DNA of 64,000 bases. It comes from Nesterenkonia pannonica (lineage in GTDB: Bacteria; Actinomycetota; Actinomycetes; Actinomycetales; Micrococcaceae). Made by a program: the position numbers and the translations under genes. The notes under the pieces are model-generated. The model had not been told where the DNA came from. It searched no databases and saw only the letters and a program-made list of their open reading frames with translations. The stretch lies in the NCBI RefSeq assembly GCF_019575955.1, contig NZ_CP080575.1, positions 1,178,001-1,242,000 on the forward strand. The letters are read 5' to 3'. Below are positions 1-10,401 of the stretch, piece by piece. Positions within the stretch are counted from its first letter, which is position 1, and every line of letters starts with the position of its first letter.

Positions 1-1045
1 GCAGCGCTACGGAGAGCTGCCGTTCCTCATGAAGGTGCTGAGCGCAGCGAAGCCCCTGTCCATTCAGGTCCATCCCACCGCGGATCAGGCCAAGGCTTGG
101 CTTCGACGCCGAAGAGGCGGAGGGCATCCCCTGGAGAGTCGCGTCCGCTGCTACCCGGACGTCCACCACAAGCCCGAACTCATCGTGGCCCTCACCGACT
201 TCGCCGCCCTGAGCGGCTTCCGACGGCACACGGAGGCAGCGTCTGAGCTCAGCAGCGTGCAGGCGCTCGCCGAGGAGCGGGGGCACGGCGGACCAGCCCT
301 GCGTGAGGTGCTCAGCACGGTCCAGGACCAGCTGGAGCGTCAGGACTACGCGGCGGCTCTCGAGTACATCCTCGCCTCCGGTCAGAAGCAGTCGGCCGAG
401 GCTGCGCGGGCTCTGCACGCCCTGGTTCAGGAGACTGAGACCGCGCCGGATCGTCTCGGGTCGGCTGCTTGGGACACGCTCACCCGGATCACCGAGCACT
501 TCCCCGGCGATCCCGGGATCTTGCTGGCGATGCTTCTGAACAGGGTCGACCTCCGGCCGGGGAGGCCATCTTCCTTCCCGCTGGGAATCTTCACGCATAC
601 CTGGGCGGCGCCGGTGTGGAAGTGATGGCCAACTCCGACAATGTGCTGCGCGGCGGTCTGACGTCGAAGCACATCGACGCCCGGGCCCTCATCGATGTCG
701 CCGACACCCAGGTGCTCGATGCCCCGGCTGCGCTCCTGAGCTGGTCACCCGCGGCGAGCTCGCCTACCGGCCTCCCTTCGAGGAGTTCGCGCTGACCCGC
801 TTCTCGGTGGAGACCCACGGAGATGTGAAGAGCCGGCGGCTCGTCGACGCGCCCGGCATCCTTCTGTGCACCGCAGGCAAGCTGACGGTGCTGGGGATCC
901 GGCGGATGAGGGACCGGCTCATGTGACGCTGGGACCCGGTGAGTCCGTCTTCCTGGCCCCAGGTGAGGCGATCCGCTTCGGAGGCGACATCGGGACGACG
1001 GCCTATCTGGCCTCCGCACCCGACGCTGTCCAGGCTGTTCGATGA
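1..1045 (+). CDS. manA: Mannose-6-phosphate isomerase, type I (5' end outside window)
   Basis: Cytosolic zinc enzyme that interconverts mannose-6-phosphate and fructose-6-phosphate and feeds GDP-mannose for glycan synthesis. The reading opens at base 2 inside the gene, with the type I motif SIQVHPTADQA near the start, then CYPDVHHKPELIVAL with the metal-binding His and Glu, and PAGNLHAYLGG further on. The N-terminus lies upstream of the window. The frame breaks several times: a compensating insertion and loss near 100 and 135, a lost G in the G run near 557, and breaks near 725 and 895. After joining, the protein ends in SAPDAVQAVR. Its stop overlaps the next start as ATGA, so it is translationally coupled to the GtrA gene. 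I read the breaks as sequence errors. Confidence 0.9.
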
Positions 1046-1574
1046 GGCCGCTGCACCTGCGGGTGGGCGATCTGATCGCTCGGATCTGGCGAGAGGTCGC
1101 CAAGTTCGGGGCGGTGGGCGCCGCGGCATTCGTCATCGACACCGTCATCTTCGTGTGGCTCATCGCGGGGCCCATGGATGATTCCCATGTGAAGGCCAAG
1201 GCCATCGCTGTGGCTGTTGCGACGCTGTTCTCCTGGCTCGGAAACCGCTACTGGACCTTCCGGCACCGCAGGACCAAGACCAAGACCCGCGAACTGGTCA
1301 TGTTCGTGCTGATGAACCTCATCGGGCTGGCCATTCAATCCGGGTGCGTCGCCATCAGCTTCTACATCCTCGGACTGACCTCTCCGGAGGCTTCGTTCGT
1401 CTCGGGCTCCATCATCGGCATGGGACTGGCCATGGTCTTCAGGTTCGTGGCCTACAAGTTCTGGGTCTTCACGGGCGACGCCGATGCAGCGGAATCCGCT
1501 GCCCGGACGGGCTCCGTGGAGACGCCCCACGCCATCAGCGATGCGGACATCCTCGGCCCGACCCCGAGGACTGA
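1042..1574 (+). CDS. GtrA-family membrane protein
   Basis: Small polytopic protein of the GtrA family, thought to help move polyprenyl-linked sugars across the membrane during cell-surface glycosylation. Four hydrophobic segments are visible at about residues 18-40, 50-68, 88-108 and 120-140, with the family feature NRYWTFRHR after segment 2 and FVAYKFWVF at the end of segment 4. The start overlaps the manA stop. The frame runs past 1574 into non-coding sequence antisense to the convergent gene. One lost C near 1560 would give the natural end PDPED followed by a stop at 1574, so I chose that end. The manA neighbour fits mannose-based envelope decoration. Confidence 0.85.
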
Positions 1575-1597
1575 CCCCGGCACAGGACCCTGCCGGA

Positions 1598-2321
1598 TCA
1601 CGCGCCGGAGAGGCCCTCCTGGCGAAGCATCTGCTGCCAGGCGTCGCCCTCTTGGCTGCCCTGGAACAGCACGACAGTCCCCCTCCGGCCAGCGTCGACA
1701 CCATAGCTTCGGCTGCGACGTCGTCCCACTGCGTGATCAGCAGCGACGAGGACGATCCTGCCGAACCGGGGCAGAGGACCGGCTCCAGAGGCTGCACCAG
1801 CTGATCGGGTGCTGACGCACCTCAGCTGAGATGTCCAGCGCCCACGCGGGCAGAGGCTCGCCGCCTACCTCCTCGAAAGAGCTGTCCAAGAGTCCGAGGG
1901 AGACCCCCGCCAGCTCGTCGAACTCTGTTCCGCCTGCGATCCAGCTCTGCGGGTCAGAGGTCACCACCAGCTGCTCCGGGTCCGCTGCCGCGTCGCAGCG
2001 AACGGCCGCGGGCCCCAGTGCTCGGGCCGCGACATGGACTGCCGCGGCCTTCCAGTGCGGAGGCATGTCCACGATGAGATGAGTCTGGGGTGTGATCTCC
2101 CATTCCGTGGAGAGGAGGTTGATCAGCTTCACGGCCCAGTTGGCGAGAACTCGGCCGGAGAGTTCGACGCGTTCGCCCGAGTGGCCGTCGTACCAGACGG
2201 CTGCCGGGCGGGGTGAGGCGCTGAGCCGGTCCAGAAGGTCGGAGTAGGTGCGGCTGGGCTCTTCAGGGAGCTGCCGAGGGTGAGGGAAGCCATGCGCCTC
2301 AGTGTAGTGACCGCAGATCAT
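1598..2321 (-). CDS. TIGR03089 family protein
   Basis: Actinobacterial protein of the TIGR03089 family, distantly related to the N-terminal part of adenylate-forming enzymes; its role is unknown to me. Recognisable blocks are VWYDGHSGERVELSGRVLAN, INLLSTEWEI, HWKAAAVHVAARALG and DVAAEAMVSTLAGGGTVV. The frame breaks near 1790 and 1690 (a lost G after the GGG of LAGGG); after joining it ends LRQEGLSGA with a stop at 1598. The start is uncertain: ATG at 2321 is in frame, an upstream ATG at 2354 also is, and an ATG at 2293 is one frame off. It converges on the GtrA gene. Confidence 0.75.
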
Positions 2322-2365
2322 CGCGCAGGCGGGATGGAGTCCGCGCGCAGACACGCCGGGGCCAC

Positions 2366-2395
2366 TTGACGGCGAAGTGCTTACGCCCGTGTAAT
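2366..2395 (+). promoter_or_regulatory. Candidate sigma-70-type promoter for whiB
   Basis: TTGACG at 2366-2371 and TGTAAT at 2390-2395 are separated by 18 bases, about 65 bases upstream of the whiB start. The spacer contains GCTTAC, one of the altered hexamers discussed in the findings, so the true spacer sequence may differ. Confidence 0.4.
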
Positions 2396-2460
2396 TAAGC
2401 GCGAGGCAAGCGAACGCAGCAGTGCGACAGGATTGACGACTTTGGGGAGGCCCGCACCGT

Positions 2461-3042
2461 ATGGGGAAGGCACAGCACGCAGCCGAGCTGAATACCGGCG
2501 AAACCGAAGGTGAGTCAGCGGCGCGGCACCGTGGGCTGGATGTCCCTCACGATTGGTTCATAGACCCGGCTGATCCGTCGGCAGCGGATCGCATGGAGCA
2601 CGGCGCCTCGATCGAGGATCAGGCGACGGCATACCTGCGAGCGGCGGAAGCCCTCGAGAAGGCAGTCGAGGAAGAGGTCGAGACCAAGGTGACCTCGCTC
2701 GACGAGGCCCCGTCCCGACGCTCACCCGTTCCGACGTCCGCGCCCCGGGAGCTGCCAGGCGACGCAGAGAGCCAGCGGCTCACGGTGGGAATGCCCAGCC
2801 TTCTGCCCACGGAGCAGGTGGAGGGGGAGCTCGCATGGCAGGTCGATGCGCTGTGCGCGCAGACCGACCCGGAGGCCTTCTTCCTGAGAAGGGCGGCTCC
2901 ACCAGAGACGCCAAGAAGATCTGCGGCGCCTGCACCGTCAAGCAGGAGTGCCTCGACTATGCCCTTGCCAATGACGAACGATTCGGCATTTGGGGGTCTC
3001 TCCGAGCGGGAACGCCGCAAGCTGAAGAAGCGGAGAGCCTGA
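2461..3042 (+). CDS. WhiB-family iron-sulfur transcriptional regulator
   Basis: Redox-sensing 4Fe-4S transcription factor that acts with the primary sigma factor. The four cluster cysteines are in VDALCAQTDP (first Cys) and ICGACTVKQEC (three Cys, spaced CxxC then C). The turn FGIWGGL and the basic tail SERERRKLKKRRA complete the domain. Frame breaks near 2885 and 2997 split the domain; its middle is in another frame. The open frame starts at 2461 with GGGGAGG upstream, giving about 110 extra acidic, Ala/Glu-rich residues before the WhiB domain. An internal ATG at 2791 would give a normal 80-85 residue WhiB. I cannot decide between them. The glycosyltransferase gene follows at once. Confidence 0.85.
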   Translation: MGKAQHAAELNTGETEGESAARHRGLDVPHDWFIDPADPSAADRMEHGASIEDQATAYLRAAEALEKAVEEEVETKVTSLDEAPSRRSPVPTSAPRELPGDAESQRLTVGMPSLLPTEQVEGELAWQVDALCAQTDPEAFFLRRAAPPETPRRSAAPAPSSRSASTMPLPMTNDSAFGGLSERERRKLKKRRA

Positions 3043-6000
3043 TCAGCCCCACCGGCGGTCTCAGCATTGCTGCCGTCATCCTCTTCGGCGACGGGGAGGA
3101 GTCTGACCCTGGGCCGCTCAGAGCCCTGCGGGAGGCGGTGGAGAGTCAGACGCGTCGTCCCGATTCTGTGGTGGAGCTCCATGGCTCAGACTATTCGGGT
3201 GTTCAGGACCTGAGCCGGTCCCTGCGTTCGGGGCTCATCGACGATCGCCGCGCTGCGAAGCAGTCGGTGACGACTGGCCCGGGCGGAGTGCAGCAGAGCC
3301 CCTGTGGCGCAGGCTCGAACGAGGTCTGGGCGAAGGATTCGCCCCCGATACCAGTGGCTGTGGATCCTCCCCGTCGGCAGCGCCCCCATCCGGAGGCGCT
3401 CCGGGAGCTGGAGAAGAGGCTCCTGGTCTCGGAGGACAGGCGGCATGGCGGAGGAGGGATCGTCCCTCCCTTCGAGATCGTGGGCGCGAAGCAGCTGCAC
3501 GCCGGCTTCGCAGAGGACCGCATCTCAGATGTGGGACTGTATGCGGCGCCCAATGGTGAGGTGCTCAGCCTCACGGAGCCCCTGGAGCTCGACCAGGGCC
3601 AGTACGACGGCCGCGATGCGGTGCCCGCGGTGTCCGGCTCAGGGATGCTCGTGTCCGCCGGGCTGTTCGGAGATCTCGGAGGATTTGATCCGGGCTCTCG
3701 CCCGAATACTCGGCCGCAAGGTTCTGCGCCAGGGCGCGCGAGGTGGGGCTCAGGCGGCTGTCGCCCCGCGCGCCCGGATGTACCAGGACCAGCCGCCTCA
3801 GCGAGAGGCTGTCCACCGGCTCGGCGGAGGACTGTGGCTGCCTGGGGAGCAGCGCCGTGCGCAGATCATGTCCCGCCTCGCAGATGCTCACCTTCTTGCC
3901 GTGCTGCCGCTGTGGCTCGGGCAGTGGGTGCTGGCTCTGCTGCGGTGCCTGGCCCTCATCAGCTGCAAGGCGCCTACCGCCGGGTTCAGCCAGCTCGGCG
4001 CCTCGGCATCCGCACTTCTTCGCCTCCCGCTGATCGGCCACCTGCGCAGGTTCAGGCGCTCGGGCCGAAAGGCGGCGCAGGCTCATCGTGCCCGCGCAGA
4101 GCGTCCTCGCCTCCCCGCAGACGCTCTCCCGCAGGCAGCTGAGCGTCCAGCGAGGCCGTGACGTCACCGCCGAGACGCTGGCGCCTCAGGTCCGACGCGG
4201 GACGGGGTCGGGGACCCATGAGGACCTCGCTGAGGGGCAGAGCCTCTTTGACGTGGGTGCGCAGGGCGGCGAGTTCGATGAGATGCCTGCCCGCCCGTCC
4301 GAGGACAGGCTGGGCCTGTTCGTCGTCCTGACAGCGCTCACGGGAGTTTCGCTCATCGGCAGCCGGGAGCTGCTGACGGCAGGGTCGCTCGGAGGCGGCG
4401 CAAGCCTTCCGGTCTCGGTGAGCATCGCTGAGACGTGGCAGCACGCCACCAGCTTCCTGGCAGCCGACTCCTGGGCGAACGGTCCGCGGCCGACCCTTTC
4501 TCGGCAGTCCTGCTGCTCATTTCGCTGGTGTCCTTGGGACATGCCTCCGGCGTCCTGCTCTGGATCGTCATTCTCAGCGCCCCGCTGAGTGCGGCGACCG
4601 CCTGGTGGGCGGCTGGGCTCGTCAGCAGGCGAGCCTTCCACCGAATGCTCGCCGCGCTCATCTGGGCCCTGGCCCCGCCCTGCAGATCGCCGGGGACCAG
4701 GGACGCGTAGGTGCTGTGGTGGCTCACATAGTGCTCCCCGCTGCGGTCGTTCTGGGCGTGCGTGCTCTGCAGCGCCGCCGTGCCGGGGGTCCGGTCTGGA
4801 GTCGGCAGCTGGTGCGGCGCTTCTGCTGGCCGTGGTCTGCGCCGCTGCTCCCGTTCTGCTCATCCTGACCGTCGTCGTCTGCTTCGCGGCGGGACTCATG
4901 CGCAGCAGGGGCGCTCGCACTGCGTGGCTGCTGCCGCTTCCCGCGCTTGCTCTCTTCGGGCCGATGCTCGTCTCCGCGCTGGATCGAGGATCCAATCTCG
5001 CAGCAGTTCTGCTCGCTGAGCCGGGCCGGACCGTATCGCCCGATGCTGCGGGAGAGTCCGCTCCGCTGTGGCAGCAGCTGCTCGGCCACTCGCAGGCGTT
5101 CGACCCGGCTGCGGGGCTGCCCGGCGCAGCGCCCGGGTAGGCATCGTGGCTGCCAGCATTCCTCGAAGGTGATTTCTGGGCCCTCCGGCTCGCGCTGCTC
5201 ATGGGTGCGCCGCTGCTGGCGGTTGCGGCCATTGCTCTGGTCGCAGCCCCCGCGCGACGTGTGCTGCTGTTTACCGGGCTCTCAGCGCTCGCTGCGCTGC
5301 TGCTCTCAGCAGCCACCTCGAGGCTCACGGCAGGAGCAGCAGGCAGCGAGCTCGTCGCAGCCCATACAGGGCCTCTGGTCTCCGCGACGCTGCTGTGCCT
5401 CACCCTGTGCGCACTCATGGCCCTGCGGACCGCGACGGCCGCGGGCGCCAGCGGCAGCTTCCTCCCCGTCGCCTCCACGCTACTGGTGCTCGGCGTCTTC
5501 GCGGCAGCAGTCCTATGGGCCGCCCCGAGGCTCCTGCTTACCGCCGAGCTCTCAGACCGCACCATCACGGCCGTGCACCACCAGCCTGTGCTCGTCGAAC
5601 GCGGCAGTCTGCGCGACATCCCCGCCTCCGCCGCAGATCAGGGAACAGGCCCGCAGCAGCTCCGCACTCTCATTCTGGGCAGCTCAGACGGAATGGTGGA
5701 GGCCGAGCTGACGGCAGGGCAGGGCCGCACCCTCGATGCTCACCGCACCCCTGTGTCAGTGGACGGCCTGCCCCTCTTCGTCGCATCCGACAGCGCAGAG
5801 GCTGAGCTCGACGCTCCGGACGAGCGGACCGCAGAGCTCGTCGGAGCCCTCCTGACCCCGGAAGCGAGAGGGTCGGACCTCTGATGCAGGAGCTTGCCAT
5901 CGGGCACATTCTCATCCCGGACGGGGACGAGACGCTCACCGGAGCTGCCGAGACGGCCCAGGGGCTGGTGAGCGTGGGGATGACTGACCGGGGCCCCTCT

Positions 6001-6506
6001 GGCGGGCCGAGGAGCAGATTTCGTGGGCGCGGATCGTGACAGCGGACGGGTCAGTCCTCGCGCAGATTCCCGGCGACCGGCACAGGGTGCAGACACGCAT
6101 CTCAGAGGACGACTGGATCTCCGCAGCAGATGCGCAGGAGGAGATGTTCCTTGAGCTCTCCGTCGAACGCGCCCGGGGATGGAACGCCCAGCTCGACGGT
6201 GAGCCCCTGGCCGCGGCCACAGAAGGCTCCACGGGCGCGGAGCAGCTTCCCTGGATGCGCCGCTTTCACCTGCCGCAGGACGCTGCTGCCGAGGAGCTCA
6301 CCGGCAGCTCGCTGACCGTGGGCCACCGATCGGCCCTTCAGCTTCCGATCCTGGTCTTCGTGGGCACTCTGCTGGTGCTGGTCGTGCTGATCGCTCTGCC
6401 GCTGCCCCGCAGCTGGCGCCTTCTGCCCATCGCCTCGCGGGAGCAGCTGCACGCCGGGTCGAGCCGTCAGGGTCCCCTCAACCCACGCGCTGGGGACGAC
6501 CCATGA
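3040..6506 (+). CDS. Large family 2 glycosyltransferase with C-terminal membrane region
   Basis: About 1,150 residues once frames are joined. The N-terminal third is a GT-A-like domain (VVELHGSDYSGVQDLS, then WLWILPVGSAP, then PPFEIVGAKQL, then GMLVSAGLFGDLGGFD). The rest holds repeated hydrophobic helices (for example ADAHLLAVLPLWLGQWVLAL near 3900 and QLPILVFVGTLLVLVVLIAL near 6370) with soluble loops between. It would act at the cytoplasmic membrane on an envelope polymer. At least eight frame breaks occur, so the start near the whiB stop is approximate. The end is firm: the stop overlaps the ATG of the next gene. The position where relatives usually have an acidic HDDS-type motif reads PVGS here, so catalysis is open to doubt. 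Confidence 0.7.
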
Positions 6507-8060
6507 GCCGGGTGGCACGCAAGCTGCGCCGACAGCGTCGCGACGCCCGCCGCGCTGCGCGCAGGGAGAGGCGCAGCCCCGCTCCGGGGCAGGACGCCCA
6601 GCACCTCGTCGCACCAGATGACTCATCGGCCGCGCCGCGGACGGCCTCCGCCCGGCACGCCGCCAGCCGCAGGCGCCGCGGGGAGCGTCCGGGGTCTCGC
6701 GCTCACCGTCGGACTCACCATCGCCGCACTCGGTGCGGGATCAGCGGCATGGAGCGCCTTCTCCACGGAGGACCGCGAGACGGGGCGGCACCCGTTCAGA
6801 CCGTCGAGACCAACTACGGAGGTCAGCCGGAGCTCTGCCCCGCTGCTCCTGAGGGAGTGAGCGCTGAGAGGGTGCCTCTGGAGTCCGGCGGCGAGGAGGA
6901 CGTCCTGACCGCCACCATCCAGCAGGCCGACGAGGGGAGTCCGCCGGGGTCGCGTCATCGCCATGCGCACGCCCGCAGCGCAGCCAGCTCTTCATGGGCC
7001 CCGAGACGGGGAGCGGAGCCGATTCGGTCCTGACCGTCACCAATCCGTATGACCGTCCCGCCACCGCTGAGGTCGTCACGTTCGGCGCAGAGGGGAGCGG
7101 GGAGCGTTGGGCTCCACGACCGTCCTGGTGCCTCCCGAAGAGGAGCGAGAGGTCAGCATGTCCGCGCTGGCCGAAGGCGACGAGCCCTTCGTCGTCGAAG
7201 TCACCGCGTCAGGGGCGCCCGTGGCCTCCAGCCTGCGCTCTTCGAGAGCATCCGGCAGCACCAGCCAGGGTGCGGAGCTCCTGCCCGCCCAGTCTGCTCC
7301 TGAGGCCGCCCACACTTTCGCCGGGGTTCCTATGCCGGAGGCAGGGGCCGAGACCGAACCCGCTGAGCTGTGGCTCTACGCTCCCGCATCGGACGAGCCG
7401 GGTGAGCTCACCGTCGAGCTTCAGGTCTTCGGGCCCGAGGGTCAGGTGATCCTGGAGACGCCCGGAGTGCTCACCCAGCAGCAGGGAGCTCTCGGTGTGG
7501 TGAGCATCGAGGGGATCGAAGACGCAGGGGTCTATGACGTGCTGGTGAGGACGTCGGTGCAGTCCGGGGCTGATCAGGACCCCGTCCCCAGCTACGCGGC
7601 AGTGCGCACTGCGGGGACGGCCAGGAGGTGGTGACGGTGGTCGAGCAGGAGCCGGTGGTCGAGTGGGATCCCGTGACCGGGCTGCCCACTGAGGTCGACC
7701 AGGACCCTGAGGAGGAGACGGCTGCGCCCGCCCCGGACTTCAGCTGGGCGGCGTCCTCTGCTCCAGTGCAGCCCGGAGACCTCATGCCGGGGAGGCTGAT
7801 GACGCTGCGCTGCACCTGTTCAACCCTGGCGAGGAGGATGCGTCGGTGACTCTGGAGAGCGGCGAGCAGGTGGAGGTGCCAGCCCGCTCCTCGACGCAGA
7901 TCGACCTCGAGACGGGCGGGGACGCGGCGGAGATCGAGCAGACGTCGGGCGAAGTCCACGCCGCGATCATTCTGCGCGACGCCGATGGGCGCTTCAGCGT
8001 GCTGGGAGGTCCCTCCGTCGAATCCGACCCTCCAGCGTGCCGGTCACGCTGCGCCGCTGA
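6503..8060 (+). CDS. DUF5719 family envelope protein
   Basis: About 515 residues. A strongly basic N-terminus (KLRRQRRDARRAARRERR) is followed by one membrane anchor (LALTVGLTIAALGAGSAAW, near 6690-6760), then an Ala/Glu-rich extracytoplasmic region with short beta-like repeats such as LTVTNPYDRPATAEVVTFG and TVELQVFGPEGQVILETPG. DUF5719 proteins commonly follow this glycosyltransferase in related actinobacteria; the function is unknown. Frames change near 6650, 6790, 6960, 7100, 7610 and 7790. The joined protein ends SVPVTLRR at 8060. It is coupled to the preceding gene by an ATGA overlap. Confidence 0.7.
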
Positions 8061-8082
8061 TCCGGGGTCTAGGGTCAGCCGG

Positions 8083-8492
8083 GTGGATTCTAAGCGACGG
8101 TGCAGCAAGAGCGGCTGCGAGGGACCGGCAGCGGCGACCCTGACGTATTCGTATCAGGACTCGACGATCGTCGTCGGGCCGATCAGCCTCTACGCCGAGC
8201 CGCACACCTACGATCTGTGCGCTCCGCACGCCGACACGGTGAGCGCACCCCGAGGCTGGGAAGTGCTGCGTCTGGACTACCGGACCGCACCGTCCCGCGA
8301 AGCGCAGCAGGACGGAGACCTCCTGGCGCTCGCCGATGCGGTGCGGGGGCCATCGCGGCAGAGAGCAGCCACGGACCGCGGCGACGAGAGCGTCCCGCCG
8401 GCCCGGCAGAAGCCCGCCCCCTGACGGCACCCTCAGGGCACCCCGACTCCGCAGAGCCGACGGCCCACCGAGGACACCTGCGCCTCATCTAG
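8083..8492 (+). CDS. DUF3499 family protein
   Basis: Small cysteine-bearing actinobacterial protein of unknown function. Family marks are RRCSKSGCEGPAAATLTYSY, SLYAEPHTYDLCAPHAD and TAPRGWEVLRL-like SAPRGWEVLRL, with a Cys pair near the N-terminus and Cys/His later that could bind a metal. The start is GTG at 8083 with no closer ATG. The frame breaks in the G run near 8345; joining gives the tail AHRGHLRLI ending at 8492, which fits the usual basic GHLR end of this family better than the unbroken frame that stops at 8424. Confidence 0.8.
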
Positions 8493-8510
8493 CGCATCCG
8501 CGCCTCAGGC

Positions 8511-9313
8511 TCAGATGCGCTCAAGCCTGGCAGCCAGGCGCTGCTGGCGGCCCTGGGACCTGACCAGCCGCTGATGCTCCCGGTTTCTCCGCTCCGCCAT
8601 GACAGCCGCGAGGAGCTCCAGGGGCGAGCAGGTAGGCGGCTGGGGCGACACATGCTGCCGCACTTCGGCGGCGAGCTCATGCCCCACAGCCTCGAGGGCG
8701 CGCATGTTCCGTGCCCGCCCCGACTGCTCCACAGTCCGCAGGAGCCGTCCTGTCTGAACGGCGAGATCCTCCGGCAGACGCCCGATGTCAGCGACCTGTG
8801 TCCAGGACGCCATCCTCGGCGGCACAGGCAGCATCATGGGCTGGACTCTCGAGTGACGCGCTGCGATGCCGTAGGTGCCGGCCACGAGGTCGCCGAGGCG
8901 TTTGCCCCTGCGAGTAGCCAGGGCGCAGACCACAGAGATCAGACCCATGGTGAAGAGCTCCAGGACGAGGACGAGCCCGCGCAGCAGCGCATGCCGGAAC
9001 CTGATCGAGCCGCCGTCGTCGCGCACCACACGGATGCCGAAGACGAACTTGCCCGCTGAGCGGCCGCGCGAGAGCGTCTCTACCGCCACGGGCACGGCCA
9101 CCAGGCAGAGCAGCGTCACCGCAGTCACCGACGCGACGGCCGCCGCCTCATTCGCGCCGAACGCGGCCCCGAAGGCGCCCAGCAGAATCATTGCCACCAG
9201 GAGGAGGAGCCCATAGAGGAGGAGGTCCAGCAGAAGAGACGCTCCCGGGTGATCAGGAGACCGCGGGCAGGTCCAGGGATACCGCCTCGGAGGTGAGCAC
9301 ACTGCGCCGCATG
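8511..9313 (-). CDS. RDD-family membrane protein
   Basis: Membrane protein with the RDD domain: hydrophobic helices at LLLDLLLYGLLLLVAMILLG, a second at VASVTAVTLLCLVAVPVAV, the motif RGRSAGKFVFGIRVVRDDGG and a third helix LRGLVLVLELFTMGLISVVC. A soluble C-terminal region of about 110 residues follows, rich in Arg and Glu (RLPEDLAVQTGRLLRTVEQ, MAERRNREHQRLVRSQGRQQ). The substrate is unknown. One frame break lies near 9255, where the N-terminal VLTSEAVSLDLPAVS must be joined to the rest. Start is ATG at 9313. It is divergent from the SpoIIM-like gene, with 18 bases between starts. Confidence 0.8.
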
Positions 9314-9331
9314 CACGCTAGCCTAGCGGCC

Positions 9332-10318
9332 ATGGACATCGATGCGTTCCTGCGCGTGCACCACAGCAGCTGGGACCGCTTGGCGGCCCTGGCACGTCGG
9401 CACAGGCTCACTGCGGAGGAGGCGGATGAGCTTCTGATGCTCTACCGGCGCGCCTCTGTGCACCTGTCGATGGTCCAGGCCTCCGAGCCTGACTCGCCTG
9501 CGGCCGCGGAGCTCTCCGCCATCCTGGGGCGAGCACGGGCGCATCTGACCGGAAGCGGCCCTCCTCCGGTCGCGGCGGCAGCCTATTTCGTGACGCAGAG
9601 CCTGCTTACCGCGCTCTATCGTCTCCGGTGGCTGACCCTGGCCGTCACGGCCGTCTGGTTGGCCGTTGCCGTCACTCTGGGAGTATGGACGGCCACTCAT
9701 CCCCAGCTGGATCTGCTTCAGCCGCTGGAGCAGAGGCAGGCGTACGCCCAGGACGAGTTCGTCAACTACTACTATGAGCACCCCAACTCCGCCTTCGCAT
9801 CCCAGGTGTGGACGAACAACGCATGGATTGCGGTGCAGTGCGTGGCATTCGGGGTGACGGGGATCTATCCGGCGTTCGTCCTGATGGTCAACGCCGTGGG
9901 AGTGGGCATGGCGGGCGGCGTGATGCATGAGCAGGGGCTGCCGCCGACTTCTGGGTGTACATCCTTCCCCATGGGCTGCTGGAGCTGACCGCGGTGTTCG
10001 TGGCCGGGGCAGCGGGACTGCGCATCTTCTGGTCATGGGTCGCGCCGGGAGAATGCGCCGCGCGGACTCTCTGGTCCAAGAGGCCATGCGTCTGATCACC
10101 GTGGCGGTGGGCCTGGTGTTCGTGCTTCTGGTCGCAGGGGTCATCGAAGGCTTCGTCACCCCCTCCGACCTTCCCTACTGGCTTCGCATCGCCATAGGGG
10201 TGCTCGCCCTCGGCGCCTTCTGGGCCTACACGATCATTGTCGGCTCCCGGGCCGCGCGGGCAGGCAGAACGGGCTCCCTGGGGAGTACGACAGCGGTCAT
10301 CACCAGCTCACTGCATGA
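9332..10318 (+). CDS. Stage II sporulation protein M-like membrane protein (DUF95 family)
   Basis: About 330 residues. A soluble helical N-terminal half (DIDAFLRVHHSSWDRLAALA, LLMLYRRASVHLSMVQ) precedes five or so membrane helices, with the family block YRLRWLTLAVTAVWLAVAV and NNAWIAVQCVAFGVTGIYPA. In actinobacteria such proteins sit beside RDD genes; this is a non-sporulating role and is not defined. Frame breaks occur near 9945, 10050 and 10280; the joined protein ends YDSGHHQLTA at 10318. At 9605 the DNA reads GCTTAC where relatives have Pro-Ala before ALYRLRW, one of the altered GCCGGC sites. Confidence 0.8.
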
Positions 10319-10401
10319 TGAGGGAGGCCGCCCCGCCTCCATTTGGGACTCTCCGGGCGTTTTAGGGCCTCAAACACCGCCCGCGCGCTTAGTCTGGAGC
10401 C

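Noticed and set aside
1003-1797. Long minus-strand open frame opposite GtrA
   Set aside because: Only its upper end matches the TIGR03089 protein; the rest is antisense of GtrA with Gly/Arg-rich composition.
4186-5619. 477-codon minus-strand open frame opposite the glycosyltransferase gene
   Set aside because: Ser/Ala/Arg-rich low-complexity product typical of antisense frames in high-GC DNA; plus-strand membrane helices are coherent across the same region.
10359-10392. Terminator after the SpoIIM-like gene
   Set aside because: CGGGCG and CGCCCG arms around 10357-10385 are short and the loop is long and imperfect; too weak to call.
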